Below, one piece after another: positions 1 through 13,129 of a stretch of 64,000 nucleotides of DNA (its first letter is position 1; each line of letters begins with the position of its first letter). Origin of the DNA: Gymnorhina tibicen (Eukaryota; Chordata; Aves; Passeriformes; Artamidae); contig VXAZ01004027.1 in NCBI GenBank assembly GCA_013399875.1, forward strand, positions 905,849-969,848, in the 5' to 3' direction. The notes under the pieces are model-generated. The model had not been told where the DNA came from, did not search any database, and saw nothing but the letters and a program-made list of their open reading frames with translations. Position numbers and translations under genes: made by a program.

Positions 1-3000
1 AGGTTGTCAATGAGTCAAACAAATCAGGCCATGCCTTTAATTACACCCACTGCTGTTGGACCAAAAGAGGAGTAAACCACTCTGCTCTCCCCACTGGGAG
101 GAAAGACATGATTTCTTTGAAGCTCTCTTGATGTCAGAGGTCATCTGTTTTACTATTTTTTTCAACATTGGCTCTACTTGTTGTTCACCTCCCTGTGTTG
201 TTGGAGGAAAGGGACTCACTGTGTCTTGCAGAGGAGCACGTGTTACAGCAGACTATTTTCTGTGACAGCTTCTGCTGACTGGAAGGTGCCCTCATGCTGA
301 GCTGTGCACACAGTTAACATGGCAAAAGTCCTTTTGAGTGGGGTAGATCTGCTCTCTTGCAGATGTGCTGGTATAAATACATCTGCATTGGGATAGCTAC
401 TCATGTAGATAAAAGACTCTTCTTGTCTAAAATACACATACTTGTTATACCAGAACAATTTATGCACTAAGGGAATTAGTCATATAACTATATACAGTAG
501 TTGAAACGGGATTTACCAGCTAGTGGGATGAATATTTATTCTTATCCATACAGAAGTAAGTACGGGTTTATTATTAATCTGTCCTATGTAGCAGACACAG
601 TATGGACCCATATGGCTAGCAGCATGAATCCTGTAACAGTGAACATCCTATATAGTTTGTTTCCAGGATACATCAATTTAAAAAAAAACCCACCTTGCAA
701 AAATAATTATGGCAGGACAAAGAGTGCCCATGCCCTGTCTGAAGAGCCGTGTTGACATAATTATGGCCAGAGGTGGGTTACAATACTTCCTTCTGTCCAA
801 ACCCCTTCTGGCTTTGAGATTTCAGTCATACCAGTATGATAAAGGAAAAACCTTTCTCTTCTTTGGTGACATTTCAATAAGCTCCTCAGCTCATTTGAAG
901 TCCGCCTACACCAGCTAACAGAGTGGCTTCTTAGTGGGAAACCCTATTTAAGCTTGAGAGAGATCATCACGGCACTGTGAGGAGAAGACCCATACTGGGT
1001 CTCCCAGTCCATCTTCCTGATGCACTGGGCACAGTTCCTTGCCCCTGGTCCTTTGCAAGGGGTTGGCACAAGGGAGACACCCTGGATTGCCCTCAGCATC
1101 GATGGGTGCCAGTCCCAGGGCTATGGCAAACTGGTTTCTTTTCTCTTGGGTGTGCCGAGGAGCAGAGACCAGTGAGACATGAGTATTAATACTGAGTTGG
1201 AGCATTCACATTCCACCCACTCCTACCACCTTTATCTTACACTGATATACCCCAGCCTTGAGGCTTACAGGATTTGGCCTTTGCTAGCATTTTGCTAGAG
1301 CCCAGCAACAAGACTTCTATTTTGTCTGGCAGGGCTCATTTCAAAGAGGCCTGGTCCCCGGAGAGGCAGCTGACATTCTCTTTCTTCATTTCATCCTGCC
1401 AGCTGTCTTCTCAGTTCTGTCTTTTAGACCTGTTTTTGTTCCTGGGCAGAAATACTTGTGCAGGTCAGCACTGAGCATTCAGTAGCAAGCTAAGGAATTT
1501 TTCAATGGCATGTTAGCCTATTTTAATCCCTGAATAAATTCACTCTCCTATAACCTGAGTATATTTAATTTATTGACAACATTGAGCCACATCAAGAAAA
1601 CAAATGGAAGTGGAAGAGGTAAAAAAAAAGTCCCAAACCTTTTCCTTCGGCTGTCTCAGACAGCCTGCAAAGTGGATGAAGAATGCAGAAATACACCTTA
1701 CACTGCACTACCTTGGTGACTTTTCCAGGCCAGCAGAGCAGTTACTCAGTATCTGCTATTTCAGTTCCTAGCTCAGCCACAGATGTCACTACAAAGATAA
1801 ATTTTCTACCTTTTGCTGGGAGTTGCTGACGTAAGGAGTAAGAAGCCAGGCTGCAGAATCAAACCTTGTGTCTCCCAAACCAACAAGGAATGATGCAATG
1901 GTTCTCAGTGTTTGGCAGTTCACCAACACCAACAGGTTTTCCAAGTATGAATGTCAACCAAAAAAGCCTTCTTCCTGGCTAAAAAAAATCTCTCTCAGAG
2001 CCATCTCCATCTCTGCTTCCCCAAGGTCCCAATTACAGCCATGTAAGAAACTCTCCTCTCCCTTTCCTTTGCTTGCAGCCATGTCTTTGTGGTGTGGGTG
2101 GAATTGCTCTTTGTAGGTAGCAGTGCCCGGGGCTTCGTTCTGTGAATCTCACTACGGCAGCCACCTCTTCTTATCTGCCAATCAAGGTATTCTCCCACTA
2201 GTCATTTTATAATCTACCATGTAATACTTTACAATCTACTGTAGGGTAGACTTTTGACAAGATATTTCATGGTTTATTCTGAGTAAATGCACACTAAGCT
2301 CATTTAATCTAAAATCCATGTGGTTTCCAAAATTTCCTGTGCTCTCTGTGTCCTCTTTATAGAAATACCAGCTTTTCCTCCTGCAGCTTGGATTCTAACA
2401 GGACTTTATTTCATTCCTCTACCTTTTCTCTTCCTTCTTTAACTGAAAGTTGCTAGCAGCTTCTCCTGAAGACAAGGGCAAAGCTGTGATGGACTTCAGC
2501 AGGTGAAAGGCTGAGTCTTCAGCTATCACACTCATCTACCAGAAATGAGAAGACCAGCATCACCTCCATGGGACATGAGGGCACCTTTGAAACACATTAT
2601 CCACCATAAAAAGGAGGCCGTCCAGCAGCACAGCTGCAGGCAGACCACTCACTCAGCAGCAGATCGAGTTACCAGAAATCAGACTTTTGAGTTACCACAC
2701 TTACCCTGAGCTTTACACATTAGTCCTGGCAAATGCTGAGAACAGAATCAGTGTGAAAATCACATTGTTGTTCCAAATGGATGTGCTCCACGCCAGCGAG
2801 AGGTTTGGTGGCTGCAAATATAATATCATTGGGGGTATTCTTATGTCCTGACTGGTTGGGAGAGTTTTGGTGATGGCAGGATTTTGTTGGACACAGCTCC
2901 TGCAGAGTGGCTCCCTGTGAGCAGCCTGAACGTTCCCAGGCCACTGCTGTGCAGGGCTTTAACTCCCCAAGCACAGTAGCTGAGGGTTCAACTTGGTGCC

Positions 3001-3324
3001 AGCACCTCGCTGCCACCAGGGCGAGTGATGCTTTAGAGGTGTGTATTTTCTCCATCCCTGCTGAGCAGTAAAATCAAGCCCTTCACACACGTGTGGGCTT
3101 GCCCCAGGGTTTCTGCAACTGGGCTCAACTGGTCCCATCTGTCGCCACCGGCTGTGTTAGACACGCAGTGTGCCTCGCTGCAGGGTAAGTCCTGGTGTCA
3201 AGGGCCTGGGCTGCAGCTGCTGCACACCCAGATGCCCCCAGATCTCAGGTATCAGTTGGGGATTTTGCGGAGGTAAAGGGTTACATTGACCGAATTCCTT
3301 GCCCCTCATTCCTCCTGTTGTTTT
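1..3324. other. Intergenic DNA, nothing recognised
   Basis: I see no coding exon, RNA gene or transposon here. In the human order the next gene beyond TRMT61A is BAG5, whose 3' end would face TRMT61A. No BAG5 coding sequence is visible, so BAG5, if it is next here too, lies before position 1. Confidence 0.5.
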
Positions 3325-4280
3325 CACAGAATATGCTGAGTTGAAAGGGACCCTTCAGGATCATCGAGTCCAGCTCCTGCCCCTGAGCAGGACACCCCAA
3401 GAATCTCACTATGTGCCTGACAGCTTTGTCCAAATGCTTCTTGAACGCTGACAGGGTTGGTGCTGTGACCACTTCCCTGGGGGTTTATTCCAGTGCCCAA
3501 TCACCCTTCGCATGAACAGCCTTTTCCTGATACCAAACAGAAACCCACCCGCCTCAGCTTCATGCTGTTTCCTCGGGTCCTGTCACTGAAGAGATCGATA
3601 CCTCCTCTGCCCCTCGTGAGGATGCTGAAGGCCACAATGAGCTCTCTCCTCTTCTCCAGGCTGAACAGACCAAGTGACCTCAGCTCGACCTCAGCTACTC
3701 TTCATACAGATTCCCCTCCAGACCCTTCACCATCCTCATGGCCTCCTTTGGAAGCTCTGTGACAGCTTTATGTCTTAAAGCATAAAGATTTGTTATACTG
3801 TGGCACCCAAAGCTGCCCCCAGCCCTCGAGGTGAGGCCGCCCCAGTGCAGAGCAGAGCAGGACAATCCCCTCCCTTGCCCGGCTGGCGATGCTGTGCCTG
3901 ATGCCCCCCAGGACACCACTGGCCCTCCTGGCTGCCAGGGCACTGCTGGCTCACATTCAACTTGCCATGGACCAGGAACCCCAGGTCCCTTTCCCTTTTT
4001 CTCCAGCCTCTCATGCCCCAGTCTATACACACAGCTAGGGTTGCCCTGTCTCAGGTGCAGAATCCAGCACTTGCCCTTGTTAAACTTCATGCAGTTGGTG
4101 ATTGCCCATCTCTAACTTGCTGAGGTCTCTCTGCAGGGCCTCTCTCCCCTCGAGGGAGTCGATGGCTCCTCCCAGTTTAGTGTTGGCAAACTTACTTAAC
4201 ATTCCTTCCAGTCCTGCATCCAAGTTGTTAATGAACACTTTGAGTAGTTCTGTTGGAATTACTTCTTCCTCACATTTTGA
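3325..4280 (-). mobile_element. CR1 LINE fragment, 5'-truncated
   Basis: The plus strand starts with the CR1 tail in reverse (CACAGAATATGCTGAGTTGA, then AAAGGGACCCTTCAGGATCA). On the minus strand, broken frames read reverse-transcriptase C-terminal sequence: VFINNLDAGLEGMLSKFA, LGGAIDSLEGREALQRDLSK, MKFNKGKCWILHLRQGN and later LNVSQQCPGS. Several frames are needed, so it is a dead copy. It is bounded by unrelated DNA, and the 5' limit is approximate. Confidence 0.9.
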
Positions 4281-6544
4281 GGAAGCCTCTGGTTGTGGTA
4301 GACCCTCAGGACATCGAGCAGACACATAGGCAGTGAATGGCCCAGAATTTTGTGAGGCCACCATGATTTTGCAGGTTTTTTCTACAAGAAGGTTTTGAGA
4401 GGAGTGAAACATGTGGGAATGGTGAGACCACAGCAGGGGGCAGTGCTCTATGGAAAATCCATCCACCGTCCTTCAGCCATTTTGAGCATGGAAACTGTGA
4501 CATTACAGGGCCTGACGTAGCAGCCTGGAGCTTCTTTAACATCCCTTTTACTCCCTGTCCAGGAAGAATGACGGCAATGGAGAGAGGATTGCGCACAACT
4601 CTCTCTGCACATCGAAGGCTTTGTTTCTGTCTCAGACACACATTTGGTTTTGAGGTTGAAGAAAATTACCTGATGTTTCAGTGTTCAAACCCATGCGTGT
4701 ATTTTACCTGATATATCTGGTGTCTCCTTGGGCCATTCCTAGAAAGAATACTCAAAAGGTCAAGGCACCTCCAGAGCACCCTGAGAAGGGAGCCCCCGGC
4801 AGCTGGCCTGCCTTTATCAGCCATCATTCAGGAATCACATGCTACCCCAAGAGGGGCCGTTTTAATTAAACTTGAGACTATTGCCAGCCTTTCCACTTGA
4901 CTCCAGCGTCAGCCCTTTTCCTGTGTTTACTGCAGACACATCCTGCCTGGAACTCTATCCAAACACAACAGCATCTTGCAAATAAACACTCAGCAGGGAA
5001 GTCAAAGCCTTTTCTCCTCCCTGTTTGCAGACTGTCACCCTACCACCCCATGCTCATCCCGGGAGGCAGTGGCTGTGCTGTGTGATGACAGACCACTGTT
5101 CGGGAGGGAGCAGGGACAGGTGGCCCTGTCAGAGCTGCAGATCACTCCTGCAATTTAAACCAACTCAAAGCTTTGCTGAAGGTCTGCTGCTGCAGTTTAG
5201 GGTAGAAAGTGGTTGTTTTCTCATTGTTTTGGACCATGTTGCCACTGGGGAGCTCAGCTGGAGGTAGTAAGGAGCTCTCCATTCCCCTCTCCATCTCCTC
5301 TTGCTATTTTCTGGCATGCACAGGTCTCAAGGGGATACCATGTGTGAACCTCCACCGTGCTTCCTGCAAGTGTCAGGGCAGTGAGAAGATTTTCCCATCT
5401 AATCTGTATCTATGTACTTGTTTATACTTGTAATAGGTGCGAGAGAGTGAGACTGCTCTTGCTGGTCCTGCCCTTCCCACCCAGGACACGGGGACCTCTG
5501 CTCGCTCTCCCGCTGATGACATTTCCATGGAAACCACGGAAGTGGCATTCAGGGTACAAGGGGTTTGGAAAGGATTGCAGGTCCCTGAAGAATCCTTTCA
5601 CACCATAGGCTTTGTCTCCAACATCCCCGGAGCCCCCACAGGTCCCTGAAGCCACCAGAAGAGGCACGGTGGAGCTGCCCAAGCCTTCAAGGGCCTCACA
5701 ATGTTGGCCCTGTGCTTTGCTTCTTGTTTTTGTGATCTCTGCTCCCTGGCTTATCCCCTGATCCTTTTCTCCTCCCCCCTCTGACGTGCTGCTCTGGCTT
5801 TCCCAAGCACTATGCCAAGACACTAATTACATTCCTCATGCTCCTGTGTTTCCATTAATGGCTGAGGACTTGGACCCATTCCTCTTTCCTTCTCTCCTCC
5901 TAGCATACCTGTCCCTGGCCCAGAGATGGTCCTGTCCCAGGCAGAGCCGGTGCTGAGGGTGCCACATGGGATGGGGCAGGACTCTGAAATCCAAGACAAC
6001 AGAGAGGAGACAGCCTGCACATTGCCCAAACACAAATGAGAAGGGTGGGACATGTCACCCCAAGGTTACACAGGCTCAAGAAGCAATTAGACAAACTCAC
6101 TGAAAGCAAATATGCCCAGGGCTACTAAACACACAGACATGACCCCTAAATGAGAACGTCCCTGAGCTGTGGGTTGCAGGGAGCCAGGTGAGTGTTCTGG
6201 GGAAGGAGCACATATTTTTGCTCTGTTTGTAGCTCTTCTCAGTGTTGCTGAGCAAGTGCTCTGCAAAGTCAGAAAAATCATATGAGACCATAAATTCTCT
6301 TCCACAGGAATCTCTCTCAAAATATCCCTTGCCATATTCCCACTTTCTTGCTTCCAGGTTTTCAACATATGGGAGCTAATTGTCCACCACAGGGAGCAGG
6401 GAACTGGCTTCACCTTGTGAACGGTGTACCAAGGTGGCAGTGGTTTATCTGCTCATGCAGACGGCTGCCTCTCAGTCCCTCTGTCCAGAGGTGCAGAGTG
6501 CATCATCTTAGCACCAGCAATCCTCCTGGTTCACTGGTTGTATG

Positions 6545-6582
6545 CAAAAAGAAGTTTTTGATATCCAAAAAGAAGTTTTTGA
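6545..6582 (+). repeat. Tandem 17-bp duplication
   Basis: CAAAAAGAAGTTTTTGA occurs at 6545-6561 and again at 6566-6582, a 21-bp period. Each copy is itself a weak inverted repeat (AAAAA...TTTTT). Confidence 0.85.
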
Positions 6583-9341
6583 GCCTTTTTAACAACGTGC
6601 TGGAAACCACACAGGACTTGATGGGGAGCTCCCCCAGTCAATCTCAGAGCTCAGCGCTGCTGCTCAGCCTGTTGCTGTTCATCCAGGAGCTGCTGCTGCC
6701 CATCTTGCCTGCACACAGCCTGTCCCCTCTGCGGGCTGGGACCCTGCCCCCTATTCGTGATCACTATCAGGTCCCAGCCTTGGGGTGCTATGGGGTTCCT
6801 GTGCCTCCCCTTAACTGTGCACCCTCATAGGAGCAGATCTGGGTCCCAGATTGTGTCTATATAGAGGAGGGGGCAGCCCTGGGAGAGCTGTCACTGCATC
6901 ACACCAGTCCCCCAAGACAAGCTGCACCAGATCTGCTTAAAGCGATAGTCACCTGAAGGCTGTGCAGCGTCGCTCCCAGAAAAGGCTCGGGAAGCTGTTG
7001 TGCAAAGCTGACCTAATTTACAGCTTTCGGTGCTATTCTAGTAGTTTGGGATGTAGTGAAAAGGAACCTGGCATCTATCCTCATTTAATACCCATCTCAG
7101 CCTGACTTTGAAATGTCCTACTGAAAGTGCAGCCAAGGGAAACTTTTTTTTTTAACAGACCAACAGCCAAGGGGGGAGTAAAAAACAGGGAAGAGGGAGT
7201 GAGAAAGAAAGAAACAAACAGCAACCGAGGATTTGGGGACTGCAAATAGCTTCATGAATAATATTATCCCCTGGAAATCAAGTGGCTAGAAACACTTGCC
7301 TGACCCAATATGCAAATCTGTCCTGGGAAGGGACGGGGCAGATGGGATTTCTCATACCCAGCACTGGGCTGTTGCAGGGGAGAGGCAATCCATGAGGGAT
7401 GGGCACAGCCAGAGGTCTCCACCATGCATGCCACCTTTGGGGATGCTACTGGGAATGAGGTCAGGTCATTTTGGTGAGAACTGGGGGGATACTTTGAGGA
7501 GGAAGGGGATGCATCTGGTGGGTGGGGGCCAGCACTTGTCCAGGGGAGCTCAGAGCACCTTGTGGTGGGAGCCCCTCTGCACCCACAGATAAACGTGGAT
7601 GTGCATGGGGGCTTCAGGGACAGACAGAGATCCCTTGCAACCCCCCTGGGGAATGTGGACCTTTTCTGAGAACAGCAAAGAGCCTCCAACCCCGTGGCAT
7701 GGCTGTCACTGGCGCTGTGCCACCAGCACCTGTCTTGCAGCACATGAAGGGTGGATGCTCCACTCTCTGCCCCGCCAAGGCAGCTCCAACCGGCCCAGTC
7801 AGGAATTCGTTGCAATAAACACACCTCTGTTTACAAAGTATTCATGGATAATGGCCCTGAGATCGAACCAAGGGAGGCAACAGATCCTGAGGAAGGCAAA
7901 GGGCGTTTGCTCGCCCTTGCCCTTGTCAGCCCATGGCGTGGAGGGGCCTTTGCTGCTGTGTCCCTGTTGCAGAGGAAGGGCCATCCCTCCTGCTCGCCTG
8001 CATGGTGCTTACTGAGGGATGTGGCTGCTGGATCCAGGCCCCTCTGTTCCCAGGAGACCAACACAAGACTGAGACAAGGACTGTGGTTTTTACCTGGCAG
8101 TTTCTCCAGACATTTTCGTGTGTGCTAGACTTGGCTCTCCAAGGCAGAGAGCTCCAAAATCAGAGTGACTTTTGTGAGCAGAGGTTATTAGCTTCCAATG
8201 ACACATAATGTATCACTAGACAATTCCTCATCCCCAGTGCACACATGTACAGCATTCCCAGGACACAGTGTTTCACAGTGGCTGTCTGCTCTCAGTGACA
8301 CACAGGGACTGGCATGCTGGCCTGGCACAGTAGGTAGAAACCACAATAAATGTGTCCTGGCAGAGGTGTTTGCACAAAACCGGCCTTTTTGCCTTCAGAG
8401 CCCGGACACATTTGGTCATACTGTAGAGTAGCAACGCTCTCGCCGTGCTGTTTCAGATCCCTTCCAGGGGTTGGTCTGCTCCCAATGGCTCGTCTCACTC
8501 TGAAGACTTTTTCTTCATTTCTAACAGGAACATTCTTCTCTTTTTCTCATGACTCTGTTTTGACTCCCTACCCTTTCCCCTCTCTGGATAACCTTGTAAC
8601 TGTTTTAATATGGAGTTACTGCCTCTCTTTATGCCATGGAGCTCGGGGATCACAGCAGTGCCTGCTTTTTGTTTTTATGTGACACATCATTCCAAGTTTT
8701 GCACTTTTTATGTTTATTTGGGGAGTTGTCTCCATGGATGTGGCTCAATCCAGCTGCTTCTGGTGCAAATAACTCAGAGCATCCTTTTACCAGCAACACC
8801 CCTTTAAAGTATTTGGCATTGGAGAGTTAAGAGAGCTCCCAGAACCGCAATACATCTTGTCAGTCTCACATGAGAGGCCAGGACATTGAACTTGAGCACA
8901 AGGTGCTGGGACTTGAATTAGAATTAATTTGTGTAGCACACTGGTGCCTGCAGTGCACCTGATAAAGCTGGAGCCAGCAGAGACCATCAGCAATTTGCTG
9001 GGGTGCAGCTTGCTGACCTCTCTCTGAACAGACCCACAGTGGGCTCATTCCTCCTTTGGTACAAGGAGCAATTGCAAAACTTTTAAAGGCTGAAGTCTGA
9101 TCGCTGCAGTTTGGTTCACCCTTTCATATGCCCGGGCAATTTGCATAGATTTTGAAGGATGAATCCTGCAATAGCTCCCTTGGATATCAAGGTACCGATG
9201 GGACTAAGCCCGTATCAGTTGTGCTGCACGGCACACAGCTGCAGTGGGTGGGTTCCATGCAGAGACCAGAGTCTCTGTGCTTTGGTCTGCAAATTCACAT
9301 GTGGCAGAAACCAGCCCTTAAGCTACAAAGTGCTGTACTTG

Positions 9342-9416
9342 GGCTCCTTTCTCAGCCAGTTCTGTAGCATTGTTCTTCATTTGTCTAGGATGGACTTTTT
9401 AATTTGAATCACTGGT
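9342..9416 (+). repeat. Direct repeat copy 1 (about 75 bp)
   Basis: GGCTCCTTTCTCAGCCAGTT then CTGTAGCATTGTTCTTCATT, TGTCTAGGATGGACTTTT and ATTTGAATCACTGGT is repeated at 9856 with about a dozen differences. Flanks are less alike. Confidence 0.8.
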
Positions 9417-9765
9417 CATGCAGCAGAGCCTGAAGGCACTGTTGCGTAGGGTTAAATGGAAAAGGCTCTCCATAATTACAGTGAAATTGCTAATATGAGG
9501 GTCAGTTTTGACACAAGCTTCAATTTTAACCACAATTGCTTTGAAGACTGACAGACACAAAAGGGATCTAAGCCTGTTTGAGTTCAGATGTGAATTCCGC
9601 TCTGTGGTAGGACAAAAAATTGGCAGAGCTCAACATCTCCAGGTGTAATGAAATTTGATTTTCTTGATACCACAGCTGAAAATCTGACCCTGGGCTTTGC
9701 AGCGCAGGTGTTGCTGACCCTGGGAATGTTAGCCTGGGCGTAGCTGTGTGGAATAGGTCTGGGTG

Positions 9766-9832
9766 AGGCTTGCAGCACAGTCTGAGTGTGGTTTGCAGCA
9801 TTGCATAAGGTTTGCAGCACAGGCTACAAGGC
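9766..9832 (+). repeat. Short imperfect tandem array (about 21-22 bp units)
   Basis: The core TTTGCAGCA or CTTGCAGCACAG recurs three times at about 21-22 bp spacing immediately before the second direct repeat. Confidence 0.55.
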
Positions 9833-9855
9833 CAGGAGCAGCTGACCTCATGTAT

Positions 9856-9927
9856 GGCTCCCTTCTCAGCCAGTTCTATAGTGTTGTTCTCCATTTGTCT
9901 AGGTTGGACTTTAATTTAATCACTGGT
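9856..9927 (+). repeat. Direct repeat copy 2 (about 72 bp)
   Basis: This is the second copy of the sequence at 9342, in the same orientation and about 514 bp away. It may be part of a duplicated block or an unrecognised dispersed repeat family. Confidence 0.8.
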
Positions 9928-12900
9928 GTATGGTTCACATGTCTCCTCTAAGTTTGGGGCAGATTTATTACTCAAAAGAAATACCCCAGGATAAAGATCT
10001 CCAAACCCAAGCATACTTCTAGGGATGTATGGGATAGCTGTTTTCTTCCACCATCTTCTCCCCTTGCTGCTTCCACTTTTCCTCTTGTGCCAGTAGAGTG
10101 AGGAGGTTTAAGGAGATGGACAATCTGAAAAACTAATCCCACAAGGAAAAGGAGGATATCTTTTTGGGTCCTCCACATACTTGGAGACACTCCAGTGCTT
10201 CATTGTAGGTTAGGGGAGGTGGAACCACCATTTTCAGCTCTGCAATCAGCTTAGCTGTATTGTCCTGGTGCTTTCCTTTAATTTTCATTGCTTTTCCCTC
10301 CTCCCAGGGACATTCTTGTCATTTTGTATGTGCCACCAAAATACAGAGAGGCAGTTTCCAGAAGGCAAAAGACAGGTAGCATCAAATTACTTCAGAAAAC
10401 AGATTAGGATTTTTAGAGCATGTGCTGTGATAGGAATCTTCTTCACCTGCTATTGGGAAGAAGATACTTCAGCAGCTGTGGATATAAATAGCACTTATCA
10501 GGCAGTGAAAGGGAAACAAAGGTTTGGGTAATTACAAGAAGAAATTTCTAGGGGAAGATGATTTTTTTTTTTAAAGAACAATTAAATCAGCTCCCATGCA
10601 GCTGGTGAAGGAAGGAGATGTTTGGCAACGTGGTACAGAACAGCCAGGTCTATGAAAGGTCATTCAGTAAAGGTCAGATAAGAGCAGGGGCTGGGAGCTT
10701 GTGCATATATTGGACAAAAAAATCAGAAGTAAAGAAAGATGACTGTGTCTTTAGTAACTAAGCTGGGATTTCTCTGACTGAGGAACAAGAGCCTGAACCT
10801 CTTTCAGCTAAGGGCTATTTTTTTCACAAACAGCTTTTTTCTGGTACCTTCACCTTCCAAAGATGGGCAGAGGATAATATAAAAACATAATTTCTCTGAT
10901 GATTGTACTTCCTTTTGATTTCTTAATTAAAAAAAAAACCAACAGTTTTGGGAGTGACTTGAATGCCAGCAGGCCTCTGCAGTGTGCAAAGATCCTTGGC
11001 ATCAGTGGGCTTGTGGTCAGGATGAGGTTGGGAATAAGGCAGGGGGCAGGTGCAGTGGTGTTGGAGAAGTGTGGTGCTGCATCCTTTCAACAAAGTGGTC
11101 TTGAGTGGACCAAAAAGAAAGTTCACATGAACAGGCAGAGGGCAGTGAAACCAGTGGAGCTACAACCATGAGATCAGTAGAGGCCCAGGTTATTAATTCA
11201 GCATAAACCACATGACCAGTGATTTGTTTGACTGTGTTCAGATTGACTGCACTTACCTCGGTTCTACCCAACCTACCGGTTTTGCCCCTATTGAAAAAGG
11301 GGACAGGAAATATTTTACTAGAAAAAGGAAAACCTGGAAACACACAACTCTCACTCAAGCAGCTGAGGCTCAGCTTATCATATGTGGGATTACATTTGAC
11401 TCACACGGTGCTCAGATAAATGGTGTGTGTTGGTTGAAATGTCAGCAAGGTCACCCAAGGTGCTGGATGTGACAGGAAGGAGAGCTGACACTGCACAGCC
11501 AGGCTGTTACCTCTGCTGTTCCTGCTGCCTGGAGCGACGGATTTCTGTATTTTGGCCGTGCCAGTGATTTGTTGCAGTGCAAATGCTGCTCTTCAGAGAA
11601 CAAAATGGTAATGTGGCTGCATAGATTACTTATCTGCTAATGAACCTCTCTCGATGAAAACTGGGGGAGTGGAACACTGCTGATCATGTGAGACTGAGCG
11701 AGCAAATGCAAATACCTCAGCCTGTATCAATCTCTGGAAAAAAAAATACATTCAGGGCCAACATAGTAGCAGGATTGTTAGTCACTTAGCTCTGCCCTGG
11801 AACAGTTTACTCCCAGCTTTATTTGGTTTTAGTGACAATGAAGGACAAATTGCAGCTGCATCACGTGAGAAAGAATTACTTAAGTGTGCTACAGTGTGTT
11901 TTGCATTAACTGTTGGGAGGCTGGTGCTTAGTGGCCAAGACTGGTGCATTTTGAAGTCCCACAGTATGAGCAACATCAGGGAAATAAAGCTTCCCTAAGA
12001 TCCAGTGTGAAGGCTTAAGTCCTTAACAAGCTTTGCTCGTCCTCTGGCCCTGCCACACTTATACATAACAGGGTCAAGACAAAACCAGCAAATAACAATG
12101 AAACTTTTCTCAATTCTTAAAAAGTGGATTTTTCAGAAGTGATGCTGGTATTTGGCTCTGTCCATTTGCTCCTTGCTTGCCCATTTGGAAAGCCAACCCA
12201 AATAATCCTGCTCTCCCTAGACAAAGGGCCCTGCCTGGGTTTTTTTGCCCATAGAGATGGACTTTTCTTGAGCTGCGGATGCTTCCATCTGCAATGCCAA
12301 GCCCTCAGCCTCAGCTCCCTGCCACTGGTCTGATGTGCACTGTGGAAAATGATGGGGATCTCAGGGTTAAAACAAGTTAGGATCACTCGTTTTAGTAAGG
12401 TAAACAATCCCAGGGCCTAGGAGAAGCTCTGCCTCTTTCCATTCTGTGTGCTCAGGCAGCACGCAGGCGTGCCAGGCATTTTTTCCCTTTCTAAACTAGA
12501 CACTACTCTGTGGAAGAAAACTTAAAGAGCAGAAGGAAACTGCGTTTCTTGGTATAAAATGCCATGGTAAAAGTTCTTACTGGTCTAAATGCATCTTGGG
12601 GTCTGCTATGAACTGGGCTTTCAAAGCCTCAATTCTCCTTGCAGGAGGTTGGACCCTCAGTGGTGTAAAGGCTTCAAGCCAGAGAGCTGGGTCACTCACT
12701 CCAGCCCTCTGCTAACAGCCAGAGGCAGCTGATGCTAGAAACATCATGGTTTCCTTCTTTGGTTCCTGACCCCCAGGCCTGTGGGGAGGGGTCAAATGTT
12801 GCTATGTTTAGTGACATTTTTATGTGTGTTTGATTTTTATCAGTATTGGTCCTTTTGGAGTACCTAACAGCTTTCACAAGCCCAGTCTGCAGCCATGGTG

Positions 12901-13017
12901 CTTGTTGGTACCAGGCTGGTCCCAACAAATCAGCTGCCAAAGTTCACAGTCCACCTCCATCCCAGCTAATTTTTTCTGCAGACTAGCTGTGAGATACAAA
13001 CCTTTCTGCAGAGAGGC

Positions 13018-13129
13018 TCCTCTCCTCTCCTCTCCTCTCCTCTCCTCTCCTCTNNNNNNNNNNNNNNNNNNNNNNNNNNNTCCCCTCCTCTCCTCTCCTC
13101 CCCTCTCCTCTCCTCTCCTCTCCTCTCCT
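13018..13129. repeat. (TCTCC)n microsatellite interrupted by a 27-N assembly gap
   Basis: Pure TCTCC pentamers run to 13053, Ns fill 13054-13080, and slightly imperfect pentamers (with TCCCC variants) continue to 13129. The gap sits inside the repeat, so the true length is unknown. Open frames across it consist of Glu-Arg-Gly repeats and are artefacts. Confidence 0.95.

Larger units (their letters stand above)
4286..13017. other. Intergenic DNA with small repeats only
   Basis: Apart from the short tandem and direct repeats at 6.5, 9.3 and 9.8 kb, I see nothing recognisable. The longest frame (186 codons, minus strand, 7824-7264) is rich in Ser, Pro and Cys, has no family similarity I know and lies in GC-rich sequence. 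Confidence 0.5.

Noticed and set aside
3695..4466. Minus-strand frames of 128-131 codons that look like a protein-coding gene
   Set aside because: They are pieces of a broken CR1 reverse transcriptase, not a host gene.
7264..7824. 186-codon minus-strand open frame
   Set aside because: It has no recognisable domain, a Ser/Pro/Cys-rich composition expected from GC-rich sequence, and overlaps equally long frames on the other strand.
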